In this document: in pieces, positions 1 through 9,822 of the stretch
Numbering within the stretch: the stretch's first letter is position 1
Layout of the letters: the number at the start of each line of letters is the position of its first letter
NCBI GenBank assembly: GCA_029974985.1
Contig: JARKQC010000179.1
Span: 45,055 to 109,054 of the forward strand
From: Bacteroidota bacterium
GTDB taxonomy: Bacteria; Bacteroidota; Ignavibacteria; Kapaibacteriales; UBA2268
Direction of reading: 5' to 3'
DNA length: 64,000 nt
Made by a program: the position numbers and the translations under genes
The notes under the pieces: generated by a model
The model's database searches: none
Told to the model about the DNA's origin: nothing
The model's input: only the letters and a program-made list of their open reading frames with translations

Positions 1-2420
1 GAATGATAAAAATTTCCTGTAGAAACTTGCCTATTGGAAATTAATGCAATATTGTTGTTTTGAAAATGTAACATTAAATTTTTAACTGTTCTCCAAACTA
101 ATTTATCCTCATAAAATATATAACGTTTATCAAAGATTCGATAATTAATAGGAACAATAAATTTTTTTAAATCTTTTTCATTTTGTAAATTATCCCATCC
201 ATTAAGAATATCCCATCCAGACTTTTTCTTTACATTAAATTTTTTATGTAATAAAGAAGAGCTTCTTTCTGAATTTTTAAAGTCAATAAAACGCTTAAAT
301 AAAACTTCTTTTCCCTCATTTATTACAAATTCATCATGTGCTGTTGTAATACCAACTCCATTAATATGAAAAATATCTTTTAATCCCCAAAATTCTTCAT
401 ATTGTTTTCTTAATTCTTGATTTTGAGGTACAAAAAGATAAAATGGTGAATTTGGTTTTAGTTCTCTAAAATCAACGGTTTTTAAAGAGTTTTCTAAACA
501 AGTTTTATATTTTATTTTTCTCTTTCCCCAAAAATCTGTATGGAAAATTCCTTTTTTAAGTCCATTCTTTTTTATTAGAATAGAAATACAAACTCCTTGT
601 TGAATATCAAAAATATTTTCGTCCTTTTTGCCTTCGGGGGTTTTTTCTTTTTTCTTTGCGTTTCCGTGTAAATCAATGAAATACATTTGGTCAAAAGTAT
701 TCATCAAACTCTGCCGCATACCTCGAAATGTTGGATTATCTAAAAACGAATGATTTGTAATTATTCCGACAATTCCTTGTTCTACTTTTTCCATTTTATC
801 TTGTGCAAAGCGAATAAATTTTACATAATCATCTTGTAACCACTTTGGATTTCGCTCGCCAAGAGGCTTACCATCAACAAAAAAGTATTTTTTAATTTCA
901 TTTTTTATCCATTCACTTGTATTTTTTGAATGCCCCGAATATGGCGGATTACCCGTTATAACTAAAATTGGTTTGTCTTTTATTTCTTGAGCTGTTTGAG
1001 TTTCCTTTGTCAATTGCGGCATAAATGGAACTTTAATTTGCTTATCTACGGGTTCTAATGTATTTGTTAAATAAACTTGTAAACGGTCATTATCCTGAAA
1101 TTCATAGCCATTTTCATTTAAATACTGTGAAAGTTTTAAATGAGCAATCGTATAAGGTGCAATAAGATACTCAAAACCATATAAATTTTGTAAAATATGG
1201 TCTTCAATCATTAATTTACGTTTTTCGGGACTCCCTTTCGGTAAATTTTCTAAAATAATTTTAAATACTTCTAACAAAAATGTTCCCGTACCCGTAGCAA
1301 AATCCAAAACAGTAACTTGTTTTCTATCTGCTAAACCGCTTTGTAATCCAAATTTATCTACTAAAATTTCATCAATTGAGCGAACAATAAAATTTACAAT
1401 TTGCGGTGGAGTATAATATACGCCTTTCGATTTGCGTAAATTATAATCGTAGGTTGCAAGAAAAGTTTCATAAAAATAAATATAAGCGTCAGTTTCGATA
1501 TTATCGCTATCTTTTACTTTTTTATTAAAACTTAAGTTTTGCTTTAAATCAAACCATTGTATATGATTTATAATTGAAATTATTTCGTCAATTATCCATT
1601 TTGTTGCTTTATACTCACTTTTTTCTAATACTTCAAAAAACTTATATAACTCTTTTATTAATTGAAAATTTGATGGAATAAAATCTTTTGCATTTTTTAT
1701 AGAAATAAATTTTGAATCTGCATTTAAACCCGCTAAATACAAACCGAAAATAATCATTTGTGAAAAAGCGTCAGAAAATTCTGAAATGGTTAATTCGGAA
1801 AAGATATTATCTCTAAATGCTTCATAAAGTTCGTATAGAATATCTTGCTTTTTCTGCTCGTCTTGTCTAATAAGCTCGTCGTATAAAAAATCCTTCAAAT
1901 TTTTACAGCGTACTGCTAAAGAATGTGCTAAATCTTTTGGAAGTGCAATTTTTTCGGGTACTTGCGAAAAAAAGTTATTAAAAAGTTTTTCAACATTTTC
2001 TGCTTTTTGGCTATCTAATTTGAATTTTTTATTTTCTAAATCAGATAAATAACACAATGTTTCTCGAAGAATAATATCGTCTTTTAGCCAAATAAACTCA
2101 AGATAATTTGTAATTATAAGGTTATTAGATAATTCGCGATATTTTTTGATTTGTTCTGTTTTTAAGATTTTATCAAGATTTTCTGTGATATTTTTTGTTT
2201 CGATATAGCCGACCATCATATCATTGAAAGAAATACGAAAATCGGGAACTCCAAAACTCGAAATACGTTTTCCCTCGTGTAGAACATTGAATTTCTGTAA
2301 ATTCGCCTCATCAATAAATTCATTAATATAATTTTCAAAATTAGTTCTTAACGAAAGTTCAGAAGCTTGTATAAAATCAATGTCTTTTAACGCTTCAATA
2401 TATTTATTACTTGCTTGCAC
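1..2420 (-). CDS. Type IIG/ISP-like restriction-modification enzyme, 3' end cut by window
   Basis: One open frame runs without a stop from a GTG at 2420 to the window edge, giving 806 codons; an in-frame TAA lies three codons upstream of the GTG, so the start is nearly forced. Near the N-terminus there is a PD...ETK arrangement (PD at residues 59-60, ETK at 74-76), the pattern of a PD-(D/E)XK nuclease. The middle holds an N6-adenine methylase: SAM motif DFATGTGTF near residue 373 and catalytic NPPY near residue 490. The last visible part should be target recognition. One polypeptide would therefore cut and methylate DNA, as in type IIG or type ISP enzymes. The C-terminus lies outside the window, so presence of a helicase or full specificity domain cannot be judged. 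I checked the frame at several distant points and saw no frameshift. Confidence 0.88.
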   Translation of the reverse strand, partial: MQASNKYIEALKDIDFIQASELSLRTNFENYINEFIDEANLQKFNVLHEGKRISSFGVPDFRISFNDMMVGYIETKNITENLDKILKTEQIKKYRELSNNLIITNYLEFIWLKDDIILRETLCYLSDLENKKFKLDSQKAENVEKLFNNFFSQVPEKIALPKDLAHSLAVRCKNLKDFLYDELIRQDEQKKQDILYELYEAFRDNIFSELTISEFSDAFSQMIIFGLYLAGLNADSKFISIKNAKDFIPSNFQLIKELYKFFEVLEKSEYKATKWIIDEIISIINHIQWFDLKQNLSFNKKVKDSDNIETDAYIYFYETFLATYDYNLRKSKGVYYTPPQIVNFIVRSIDEILVDKFGLQSGLADRKQVTVLDFATGTGTFLLEVFKIILENLPKGSPEKRKLMIEDHILQNLYGFEYLIAPYTIAHLKLSQYLNENGYEFQDNDRLQVYLTNTLEPVDKQIKVPFMPQLTKETQTAQEIKDKPILVITGNPPYSGHSKNTSEWIKNEIKKYFFVDGKPLGERNPKWLQDDYVKFIRFAQDKMEKVEQGIVGIITNHSFLDNPTFRGMRQSLMNTFDQMYFIDLHGNAKKKEKTPEGKKDENIFDIQQGVCISILIKKNGLKKGIFHTDFWGKRKIKYKTCLENSLKTVDFRELKPNSPFYLFVPQNQELRKQYEEFWGLKDIFHINGVGITTAHDEFVINEGKEVLFKRFIDFKNSERSSSLLHKKFNVKKKSGWDILNGWDNLQNEKDLKKFIVPINYRIFDKRYIFYEDKLVWRTVKNLMLHFQNNNIALISNRQVSTGNFYH

Positions 2421-2494
2421 TTTTATTTATAATTTAAAAATAGAATAATTTACAAAGATACGAAATAGATATGAATCAATAAAAATTAATTATC

Positions 2495-2538
2495 AAAAAA
2501 ATAGCCCAAATTAATAATCAAAATTTGAGCTATTTTTT
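2495..2538. terminator. Bidirectional intrinsic terminator
   Basis: An A-tract, a stem of about 15 bp (AAAAATAGC.CAAATT paired with AATTTG.GCTATTTTT, one mismatch) and a T-tract. It lies just past the stop of the cytochrome gene on the minus strand and upstream of the restriction-methylase start, separating the two. Confidence 0.75.
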
Positions 2539-2557
2539 ATAAATATAAAATTAATAT

Positions 2558-2971
2558 TTATTTAATTTCACGCATTTTGGGATGAACTTGTCCATTATGG
2601 CAAGTTGCGCAGCTAACTTGTAAGTGCATACCATCTCTTTTATAATCTTTGAAATAATTTTCATTGATTTCATTAGTCATTTTAAGCATAAATCTTGCCG
2701 CTTCTTTTTTAGGATTATCATCGCTCGCAAAATCAAGCCCCCTACCGCCATCTTTTCGTGGAGCATGGCAAAAACCGCATTTAACGCCTAATGACTCATT
2801 AAAAGCATCCATAATTGCTTCCAAATGGTCGTTACTAATATCGTTAGGAAGAACTTTTAAATTAGTTGCTTTTTCTTCATCTGCATCTTTTTCTTGGCTT
2901 GTGCTAACAACTGCATTTATACTTATTACAGTTAATAAACTAAATGCTAAATAGAATATTCTTTTCTTCAT
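2558..2971 (-). CDS. Periplasmic dihaem c-type cytochrome (CytoC_RC-like)
   Basis: About 137 residues with a signal peptide (MKKRIFYLAFSLLTVISINA) and two CXXCH haem sites, CGFCH in the middle and CATCH near the C-terminus. The stretch around the first haem (LGVKCGFCHAP, then DFASD and PKKEAARFM) matches the small family related to the cytochrome subunit of photosynthetic reaction centres, common in non-photosynthetic Bacteroidota and Acidobacteria. It probably carries electrons in the periplasm; its partner is not known. A start four codons upstream (2983) is possible, but the ATG at 2971 begins directly with the Lys-Lys of the signal peptide and fits better. It is a single-gene unit followed by a terminator. 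Confidence 0.85.
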   Translation of the reverse strand: MKKRIFYLAFSLLTVISINAVVSTSQEKDADEEKATNLKVLPNDISNDHLEAIMDAFNESLGVKCGFCHAPRKDGGRGLDFASDDNPKKEAARFMLKMTNEINENYFKDYKRDGMHLQVSCATCHNGQVHPKMREIK

Positions 2972-3162
2972 AATAAACTCCAATCAATAATAAATATAAT
3001 TTAATTTACAAATTTATATAAAAGACTTTAATTAATCAAATATTATTTTAACTAAAATTAAAAATATTTTTTTATTCTTCAAAAATTATTTTTATCAACC
3101 TATCAATATATTTTTATAAGATGCGTAAACATTATTTTTTACATTAAAATAATAGTATAAAT

Positions 3163-3921
3163 ATGCAAGACACAGGATATGTAAATTTGGAAATTAGAAA
3201 TAAAATTGCGATAATTACATTTTATCATATTAAAAGTAATTCTTTACCAAGCGATTTATTAGAAAAATTAGCTAATACCATCGAAGAAGCTGGAAATAAT
3301 AGTGAAATCAAAGTAATAATTTTGCAAAGTTATGGCGAAAAATCATTCTGTGCAGGTGCTTCTTTCGATGAGCTTATAAATATTAATGATTTCGATACGG
3401 GCAAAAAGTTTTTTATGGGTTTTGCTAATGTAATAAATGCCATTCGAAAAGCTCCAAAATTTGTAATTACAAAAATTCAAGGAAAAGCCGTTGGTGGAGG
3501 CGTTGGGATTATTGCGGCATCGGATTATGCTATGGCTTATAAAGAATCATCAATAAAATTAAGCGAATTTTCTCTTGGTATCGGTCCCTTTGTTATAGGT
3601 CCCGCAGTCGAACGAAAAATTGGAAAAACTGCTTTTTCACAAATGTCTATTGACACAGAGTGGCGCGATTCAAATTGGGCTTTTTCTAGAGGTTTGTATT
3701 CTAAAATTTTCGATACAATAGAAGAATTAAACGAATTTGTTCATTCTTTTGCCGAAAAATCAGCAAATCTTAGTATAGACGCAACTTATGAATTGAAAAA
3801 AATGTTTTGGAAAGATACTGTTGATTGGGATATTTTACTCGAAAAACAAGCAGAAATTAGTGGTCGCTTAGTTCTTTCTGAATTTACTAAAAAATATTTC
3901 GAACAGTTTAAACAGAAGTAA
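3163..3921 (+). CDS. Enoyl-CoA hydratase/isomerase (crotonase) family protein
   Basis: 252 residues with the crotonase fold pattern: an oxyanion-hole segment SFCAGASFDEL near residue 65 and the core GKAVGGGVGIIAASDYA near residue 110. The Glu that classical hydratases carry just after the second oxyanion glycines is replaced by glycine/valine here, whereas the second acidic site (KLSEFSLGIGPF) is kept. Close homologues with the same pattern occur in Bacteroidota and are often labelled methylglutaconyl-CoA hydratase-like, so the exact acyl-CoA substrate is open. It stands alone, facing the toxin-antitoxin pair. Confidence 0.82.
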   Translation: MQDTGYVNLEIRNKIAIITFYHIKSNSLPSDLLEKLANTIEEAGNNSEIKVIILQSYGEKSFCAGASFDELININDFDTGKKFFMGFANVINAIRKAPKFVITKIQGKAVGGGVGIIAASDYAMAYKESSIKLSEFSLGIGPFVIGPAVERKIGKTAFSQMSIDTEWRDSNWAFSRGLYSKIFDTIEELNEFVHSFAEKSANLSIDATYELKKMFWKDTVDWDILLEKQAEISGRLVLSEFTKKYFEQFKQK

Positions 3922-3998
3922 TTTTAAAAATTATAAAATCAATTTGATTATTAATTTATATATTTCTTAATATTGGTTGGTGTTTTCTCAAAAAATTA

Positions 3999-4382
3999 TC
4001 AATATAATTCTAAACTGTTAATAAAGTTAAAGTCCTTTTTATTTAGCGTAAATAATTGAATATTATATTCAATAGCAGTAGCAGCTATTAAACAATCAGG
4101 TATTTTCAACTTATGACTCAAACTATATTGTTTCATCAATTCAATAAATTTTGTATTAATTGATTGATTAATCTGGAGTAAATTTAGGCTATCTATATCA
4201 TTACATATTCTTTTAAGTTCCTTTTTATTTAAAGCACCATAAATAAGTTCTGCTGCTGATATTACACTTAAAGCCATTCTATCTAAACCTATTATTCTTA
4301 GTTCATTTGAAATTACCGAATTACCCTTATAAAACTCAATAATTACATCAGTATCGCATAGTATTAATCCTGTATCTGCCAT
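3999..4382 (-). CDS. vapC: PIN-domain ribonuclease toxin (VapC type)
   Basis: 127 residues forming a complete PIN domain. The acidic residues expected for a metal-dependent RNase are visible: Asp10/Asp12 in the opening strand (LCDTDVIIEF), Glu45 (SAAELIYGA), Asp96 (IPDCLIAATA) and Asp117 near TLNKKDF. PIN toxins of this group usually cleave tRNA or rRNA and are held inactive by the partner encoded just upstream. The first 19 bases overlap the end of the antitoxin gene, the normal layout of a VapBC operon. The target RNA is not predictable from sequence. Confidence 0.87.
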   Translation of the reverse strand: MADTGLILCDTDVIIEFYKGNSVISNELRIIGLDRMALSVISAAELIYGALNKKELKRICNDIDSLNLLQINQSINTKFIELMKQYSLSHKLKIPDCLIAATAIEYNIQLFTLNKKDFNFINSLELY

Positions 4383-4600
4383 GACTCTCGCCTAAGTGAT
4401 TTAGCATCTATATTTCTATCTTTCCATAATCCAGCCGAATCAAAAAAATTATGATTAGATGTTGCTTTTTGTAATTGTTTTGAACTATCTGAATGATAAT
4501 TTTCACTTAGTCTTTCTATTTTTATGCCTAATTTCTTAGCTAATGCAACTATCAAATCCAAGTCCGAACTTGAATCGCTTTTTAATAATATTGAGTTCAT
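4364..4600 (-). CDS. vapB: VapB-type antitoxin
   Basis: 78 residues. The N-terminal part (LLKSDSSSDLDLIVALAKKLG) resembles the leading segment of small antitoxins paired with PIN toxins. The C-terminal part (SAGLWKDRNIDAKSLRRESW) is the typical toxin-wrapping tail seen in such partners (AGxWKDR...LR..aW). It overlaps the toxin start by 19 bases, so the two are translationally coupled. By family rule it neutralises the toxin and represses its own promoter; no obvious operator was recognised in the AT-rich 205 bases upstream. Confidence 0.78.
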   Translation of the reverse strand: MNSILLKSDSSSDLDLIVALAKKLGIKIERLSENYHSDSSKQLQKATSNHNFFDSAGLWKDRNIDAKSLRRESWQIQD

Positions 4601-4805
4601 TATCTAACTCCAATTTTTATTTATATAAACGTCTTCTAAAATAATATATTATTTAATGTAAATTCTATAATATTGCGAATAATTAATATCTAATATAAGA
4701 CTTTTAAACACGTTGTTTTAATGATATATTTTTTAAATTGGAAAAATAATGAATATAATCATAATTTAATTTTAGAGAAATTAAATCAATTAAAATAGAA
4801 ATAAA

Positions 4806-5336
4806 TTATTTAATTCCAAATTTATTAATTAATTCTAAACCTTTTTCGTGAAAATTTGCATAAAAATCAATATCATCAATATGGTCAATAGTTAATATGC
4901 AAGGGCTTTCTATTTTAGGGTCATTACAGCCGCACACAACACCCACGTCAGTAGTTTTAAATCCGCAATCTTTACATTTACCATCACTTTCACATATAAC
5001 TATAAAAGGATGATTTACAGAAAGTTTTGAACCATTATATTCGCCATCGAAATGAAAATTAATAGCTTGAATATCACCGTTTGTTTTTTTAAAAATCATA
5101 GCAATAAATTGAGATTTGTTATCACTTTTTAACTCATAACTTATAATTTTTTCGATTCCATTATAAGTTTCATCAGCATAAGCAATTAATGACGGCAACA
5201 CTGTATTAGTATATTCACCAATATTTACTTCTGTTTTTGGATTTTCTTGATTTTCTTTGGGTAAGTCAATTTCTTCTCTACAAGAAGAAAGAAATACAAA
5301 ATTGATGATTAAAATTAGAATAGCATATTTTTTCAT
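4806..5336 (-). CDS. Cysteine-rich lipoprotein of unknown function
   Basis: 176 residues from the ATG at 5336, which begins a clear lipoprotein signal (MKKYAILILIINFVFLSSC, lipobox LSSC); an upstream ATG at 5378 would add 14 residues in front of the signal and is less likely. The second half has a cluster of six cysteines (ICESDGKCKDCGF...VVCGCNDP...SPC), which suggests either metal binding or disulphides in the periplasm. I do not recognise a family. It is monocistronic and points away from the penicillin-binding protein gene. Confidence 0.7.
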   Translation of the reverse strand: MKKYAILILIINFVFLSSCREEIDLPKENQENPKTEVNIGEYTNTVLPSLIAYADETYNGIEKIISYELKSDNKSQFIAMIFKKTNGDIQAINFHFDGEYNGSKLSVNHPFIVICESDGKCKDCGFKTTDVGVVCGCNDPKIESPCILTIDHIDDIDFYANFHEKGLELINKFGIK

Positions 5337-5528
5337 AATCAAAATACCAATTAAAAATTCAACAATATCAATATTCAAAAATACAACAAAAAAGTATATA
5401 AATAATAATTAACAAACAAATAAAAAAATAAGATAAAATTTTATTTATGCAAATAAGTTAGTATTTTAGTTTTATTAGAAAAATGAATTATTATATTTTT
5501 TTGTGATTTAGCTTTAGAAAATACAAAA

Positions 5529-7748
5529 ATGAAACCATTACATTTATTAATAATACTTTGCGGACTTACTTTATTAATAGCTATAACAACAGCTTTTTAT
5601 ATTAATAACGTTATTTCTTATGGTATGCCAAGTTTAGAACAACTTGAAAATCCGAGAACTAACCTCGCTTCGAGAATTTATAGTGCAGACGGAAAATTAA
5701 TTGACCATTTTTTCAGCGAAAGAAGAGTAAATTTAGTTTATGATAGTATTCCAAAATCTTTTTTAAATGCTCTGATAGCAACAGAAGATAGAAAATTTTG
5801 GAACCATTGGGGAGTGCATACTGGCAGAGTAATAAATGCAGCGATAAAAAATTTTCTTGGCAACAAAGAAGGTGCAAGCACAATTACAATGCAATTATCT
5901 CGAAATTTATTTTTATCGCAAGAAGTATCTTGGAAACGAAAAATTCGAGAAGCGTTTCTTTCTATTCAAATAGAAAAAACTTATACTAAAAAAGAAATTC
6001 TAGAAATGTATGCTAATACAGTATATTTCGGAAAAGGAGCTTATGGCATTCAAGTTGCCTCGCAAGTATATTTTGACAAATCTCCTTTAGAACTTTCGAC
6101 AGCTGAGTCAGCAATGCTTGTTGGTCTATTGAAATCACCAGAGGGTTATAATCCTTTTAAAAATGAAGATAAAGCTTTGAATAGGCGAAATCTAATTCTA
6201 AAAATGATGTACGAACAAGAATTTTTAAATCAAAATGAATACACCGAAGCAGTAAATTCGCCTATAACTGTATTTTCAAGTGATAAAAATAAATCAAGGC
6301 GATTTATGGATAATCAAATAGCACCTCATTTTATTGAAATGATACGTCAAGATATATCGAGCGACAACTCAATGATTGATTATAATCTTTATAGGGACGG
6401 ATTATCAATTTATACTACTTTAAATTCAAAAATTCAAAAATATGCTAATGAATCCGTTGCAGAACATTTAGCCGAATTACAAAAATTATTTGATAGAAAG
6501 TGGAGTTGGAATAGAAAAAAAGATTTACTTGATAATTTATTAAAAAAAGCTATCAATTCTAATCCAGAATATAAAGCGGCAGAAAAATCTAAACAAAAAG
6601 CTATTTTTGATAAATTATATTCAAATAAGTCTTTTGTTGATTCTATCAAAAATATTGCAACAACTATACAAGTCGGATTGGTTGTTATCGAGCCGAGTAC
6701 TGGTTCGGTACTTGCCATGGTTGGCTCTTCACCAAAATTTATGAGTGAACATAGAGAAGCAAAATATTCTTTAAACCATGCTTTTCAAATAAGACGTCAG
6801 CCAGGTTCATCTTTTAAACCTTTCGTTTATGCAAGTGCATTATCTAAAGGATTAACACCCGAATCAATAATTGAGTGCGGACCGTTTTCTTATACTTTGC
6901 CAACAGGAGAAACTTGGACTCCAAGAGGTGCGGCTGATTGCCAAGAAGGAGAGACCACTACTCTCACCAATGCTCTAAGAATATCTATTAATACTGTTTC
7001 TGCTCGATTAATAACTATGGTAACAAATCCAAGTGATGTTGTAAATTTAGCTCGAAAAATGGGAATACAATCAACTTTATCAGCCGTGCCAGCATTATCA
7101 TTAGGAGCTGGAGGTGATGTAAGCCCTTATGAAATGACCTCTGCTTATGGCACATTTGCTAATAATGGAATTTATGTTCCACCATATTATTTAACGAGAA
7201 TTGAAGATAAATTAGGCAGTATTATTAAAGAAAAGAAAAGAATTATAAATGCAAACGAAGCTCTGAACTCTAAAATAAATTCACAAATGGTTTATATGAT
7301 GAGACGCGTTGTTGATGGTGGAACTGCCGCACGCGCAATACGTTCAAAATTTCAAAACATAGAAGCCGCTGGAAAAACCGGTACTACAAATGATGCCGCT
7401 GATGCTTGGTTCATTGGATATACGCCGCAATTAGTATGCGGAATTTGGCTTGGTTTTGATGATAAAAGAATTACTTTTGATGTATTAGGTTCAGAAGGTT
7501 ATGGCGGACGCTCTGCCGCTCCAATTTGGGGAATTTTGATGGATAAAATCTATAAAGATTTGACCTTGCCATATAAGCAAAAAAGCTTTTCAACAGCGAA
7601 AAGTGATAGTACTGACACTCAATATTTACCATATATTTTAACAAACGAGCAATTAGAAAAAAATCCAGAAATTATTAAAAGAATAGAAGATTCGATTAAT
7701 TCACGAAACAATAATAACAATCAAATTTTGCCACAATTACCAAATTAA
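5529..7748 (+). CDS. mrcA: Penicillin-binding protein 1A (bifunctional peptidoglycan synthase)
   Basis: 739 residues, the usual length for a class A PBP. An N-terminal membrane anchor (residues 5-24) is followed by a GT51 glycosyltransferase with catalytic Glu86 in the EDRxFxxHxG motif, GASTITMQLSRN (115-126) and KKEILEMYAN (154-163). The transpeptidase has all three active-site motifs: SSFK (Ser427, Lys430), SIN (486-488) and KTGT (616-619). It polymerises glycan strands from lipid II and cross-links stem peptides outside the inner membrane. The tail is rich in Asn and Gln. The next gene starts 26 bases downstream, so co-transcription is likely. Confidence 0.95.
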   Translation: MKPLHLLIILCGLTLLIAITTAFYINNVISYGMPSLEQLENPRTNLASRIYSADGKLIDHFFSERRVNLVYDSIPKSFLNALIATEDRKFWNHWGVHTGRVINAAIKNFLGNKEGASTITMQLSRNLFLSQEVSWKRKIREAFLSIQIEKTYTKKEILEMYANTVYFGKGAYGIQVASQVYFDKSPLELSTAESAMLVGLLKSPEGYNPFKNEDKALNRRNLILKMMYEQEFLNQNEYTEAVNSPITVFSSDKNKSRRFMDNQIAPHFIEMIRQDISSDNSMIDYNLYRDGLSIYTTLNSKIQKYANESVAEHLAELQKLFDRKWSWNRKKDLLDNLLKKAINSNPEYKAAEKSKQKAIFDKLYSNKSFVDSIKNIATTIQVGLVVIEPSTGSVLAMVGSSPKFMSEHREAKYSLNHAFQIRRQPGSSFKPFVYASALSKGLTPESIIECGPFSYTLPTGETWTPRGAADCQEGETTTLTNALRISINTVSARLITMVTNPSDVVNLARKMGIQSTLSAVPALSLGAGGDVSPYEMTSAYGTFANNGIYVPPYYLTRIEDKLGSIIKEKKRIINANEALNSKINSQMVYMMRRVVDGGTAARAIRSKFQNIEAAGKTGTTNDAADAWFIGYTPQLVCGIWLGFDDKRITFDVLGSEGYGGRSAAPIWGILMDKIYKDLTLPYKQKSFSTAKSDSTDTQYLPYILTNEQLEKNPEIIKRIEDSINSRNNNNNQILPQLPN

Positions 7749-7774
7749 AAAAAATTCTATTGAGAGAAAACATA

Positions 7775-8440
7775 ATGGATAATTATAAAAAATTGAAATT
7801 TACCGACGGCACTGAGTATCCAGTCGGTACTATTTATTGTATTGGTCAGAATTATGCTAAACACGCATTAGAAATGGGTTCTACTGTTGCAGAAAATCCT
7901 ACAATATTTATCAAGCCACCATCGGCTTTTATCGAAGATAATGAAATGATAGTTTTGCCAGATTTTTCTTCAAATGTACATTATGAAGTTGAATTAGTCG
8001 TTTTAATTGGTAAGGATTGCAAAGAAATTGATGAAAATTTGGCTTGGGAATATATCGCTGGATATGCCGTTGGCATAGATGTTACATTAAGAGATATTCA
8101 AAATCAAGCCAAAAAAGAAGGTAAACCATGGGCTGTAGCAAAAGGATTTTTTTCATCTGCACCAATATCTAAATTTATTAAGCAAAATGTTTTTGGTTCT
8201 AAAATACCTTTTTTTGATTTAAAATTATATGTTAATAATGAATTAAAACAATATGGCTCGACAAAAGAAATGGAAAGAACAGTTGCTAATTTAATAAAAT
8301 ATTTAGCAAATGTATTTAGTTTACGAAAAGGAGATTTAATTTTTACTGGAACACCCGCTGGTGTTGGTCAAATTAAAACTGGTGATAAAATTGAAGCTGA
8401 ATTAACTGGATTTTCAAAATTATATGTCGGAGTTAAATAA
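7775..8440 (+). CDS. Fumarylacetoacetate hydrolase (FAH) family protein
   Basis: About 221 residues with the FAH/YcgM core: a start motif YCIGQNYAKHALEMG, metal ligands in HYEVELVV and GIDVTLRD, and the ending GTPAGVGQIKTGDKIEAEL. Enzymes of this family are Mg-dependent acylpyruvate hydrolases, oxaloacetate decarboxylases or ring-cleavage product hydrolases; the single-domain short form is often an acylpyruvase. The ATG at 7775 is preferred over a TTG at 7760, five codons upstream. Its stop overlaps the start of the following lipoprotein (TAATG), which indicates one transcript with the downstream pair, although function does not obviously link them. Confidence 0.85.
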   Translation: MDNYKKLKFTDGTEYPVGTIYCIGQNYAKHALEMGSTVAENPTIFIKPPSAFIEDNEMIVLPDFSSNVHYEVELVVLIGKDCKEIDENLAWEYIAGYAVGIDVTLRDIQNQAKKEGKPWAVAKGFFSSAPISKFIKQNVFGSKIPFFDLKLYVNNELKQYGSTKEMERTVANLIKYLANVFSLRKGDLIFTGTPAGVGQIKTGDKIEAELTGFSKLYVGVK

Positions 8441-9822
8441 TGAATAAGATAGCTTATTTATTATTTCTGTTATTTATCGTAGCGTCTTTTTTAGCATCGT
8501 GTAGCTCTATTACAAGAACAGAAAGAGATGTTTATACAATAACAGATAAAGATACTTTGATAAATTATCATATTACTAATCACCCAGGTAATAGAGATAA
8601 TGGCGTTATTTATCCATCGTCAAAAGTAGTTTTGCCTGAAAGAGAAATAGTTCAACGCGATTCCATTGTTGAAAGATATTATCCCGATTTTATCAGATTA
8701 GGATTTTTTGAAAGCATTGCTACGATTGGAGGAAGTCAAGATTATGGAATAGGTACCGGACTTTTTGGAATATTTCCGGATTTTGAGAAATTAAGTGAAA
8801 ATTATCGCGGAGCTGATAATTATATTTTTTCTGGAGGTATTTATAGATTAGGCGTTACTGAATACCGTTTAAGATGGTTTAGAGATTCAAAAAATTGGAC
8901 TATTGGAACTAATTTAATAGAGTTTATTTTGCCCGATGCAAGAGGGGAAAATGCCCTAATAAGCATATTACCACTATATTTACGCAAAAGATATTATTTA
9001 AGAGAAGAAATTCCATATATATCATTTACACCATATTTAGGATTAGGATATTTGCCATCATATTATGCAAATTTGGGTGCAAGTCTTGAGTTTGGTTCAA
9101 TAGCTGGTTTAAATTTAAGAGCATATTTGGGATTAGCGGCGGGATATAACTCGCCATCGTCTTTGCAAATAAAAGATAATGATTTTGTTAAAAATCAAAC
9201 AGGCAATACAGTTATATTTCCATATTTTGGGATTGGTATTTCAATGCTTGATTTTCATAATTTAGTAAAAGAAACTGAAATTGAATGGAAAGACCACGAA
9301 CATTCAGCTTGGGATATTGGTTTATTGCAATTTAGTATTTTGCGAAGTACAGCAGACAACTCAATTTATAAAGATAATAAACTATTTTCGGGATTTCAAT
9401 TGAAAATTGCAAATTCTTTTGTTGCTCTACCAATAGATGATTATAAATTCTTTTTAGGAACATCATTGATAAATTTAATGGTCGTAGGAGATAATAATTT
9501 TGCAATGGCAGTTTTACCATTTAGATTTGGTTATTGGAATGTTTTAATAGATGATGAATTATCATTAGAACCATTCTTGGAATATGGTTATTATCCCTCG
9601 AGTTTTTTCAATCTCGGGGCAAAAATGAATTTAGTAATAAATGAAGCATTTAACTTGGGATTTCTCGTTGGATATGTAAATTGTTTTAATCAAGCAAATT
9701 TACCTAATGATTTGAATAGAGAATTTGGGTTCTCGCAGGAATTTTCACAATTTTATTTAGGAATAAATGTTGGTATTATTGATAGGATATTTTATCCGCA
9801 ACAATTGAGATATTCGAAATGA
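8440..9822 (+). CDS. Outer-membrane lipoprotein, probable beta-rich barrel
   Basis: 460 residues beginning with a lipoprotein signal (hydrophobic stretch ending LASCSS). The rest is a long run of alternating aromatic/glycine segments such as PYLGLGYLPSYYANLGASLEFG and PFLEYGYYPSSFFNLGAKMNL, the look of a beta-barrel or beta-sandwich surface protein. No catalytic motif is seen and I do not recognise the family. It starts within the stop codon of the FAH gene (one-base overlap) and overlaps the next lipoprotein gene by four bases, so the three are translationally coupled. Confidence 0.7.
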   Translation: MNKIAYLLFLLFIVASFLASCSSITRTERDVYTITDKDTLINYHITNHPGNRDNGVIYPSSKVVLPEREIVQRDSIVERYYPDFIRLGFFESIATIGGSQDYGIGTGLFGIFPDFEKLSENYRGADNYIFSGGIYRLGVTEYRLRWFRDSKNWTIGTNLIEFILPDARGENALISILPLYLRKRYYLREEIPYISFTPYLGLGYLPSYYANLGASLEFGSIAGLNLRAYLGLAAGYNSPSSLQIKDNDFVKNQTGNTVIFPYFGIGISMLDFHNLVKETEIEWKDHEHSAWDIGLLQFSILRSTADNSIYKDNKLFSGFQLKIANSFVALPIDDYKFFLGTSLINLMVVGDNNFAMAVLPFRFGYWNVLIDDELSLEPFLEYGYYPSSFFNLGAKMNLVINEAFNLGFLVGYVNCFNQANLPNDLNREFGFSQEFSQFYLGINVGIIDRIFYPQQLRYSK

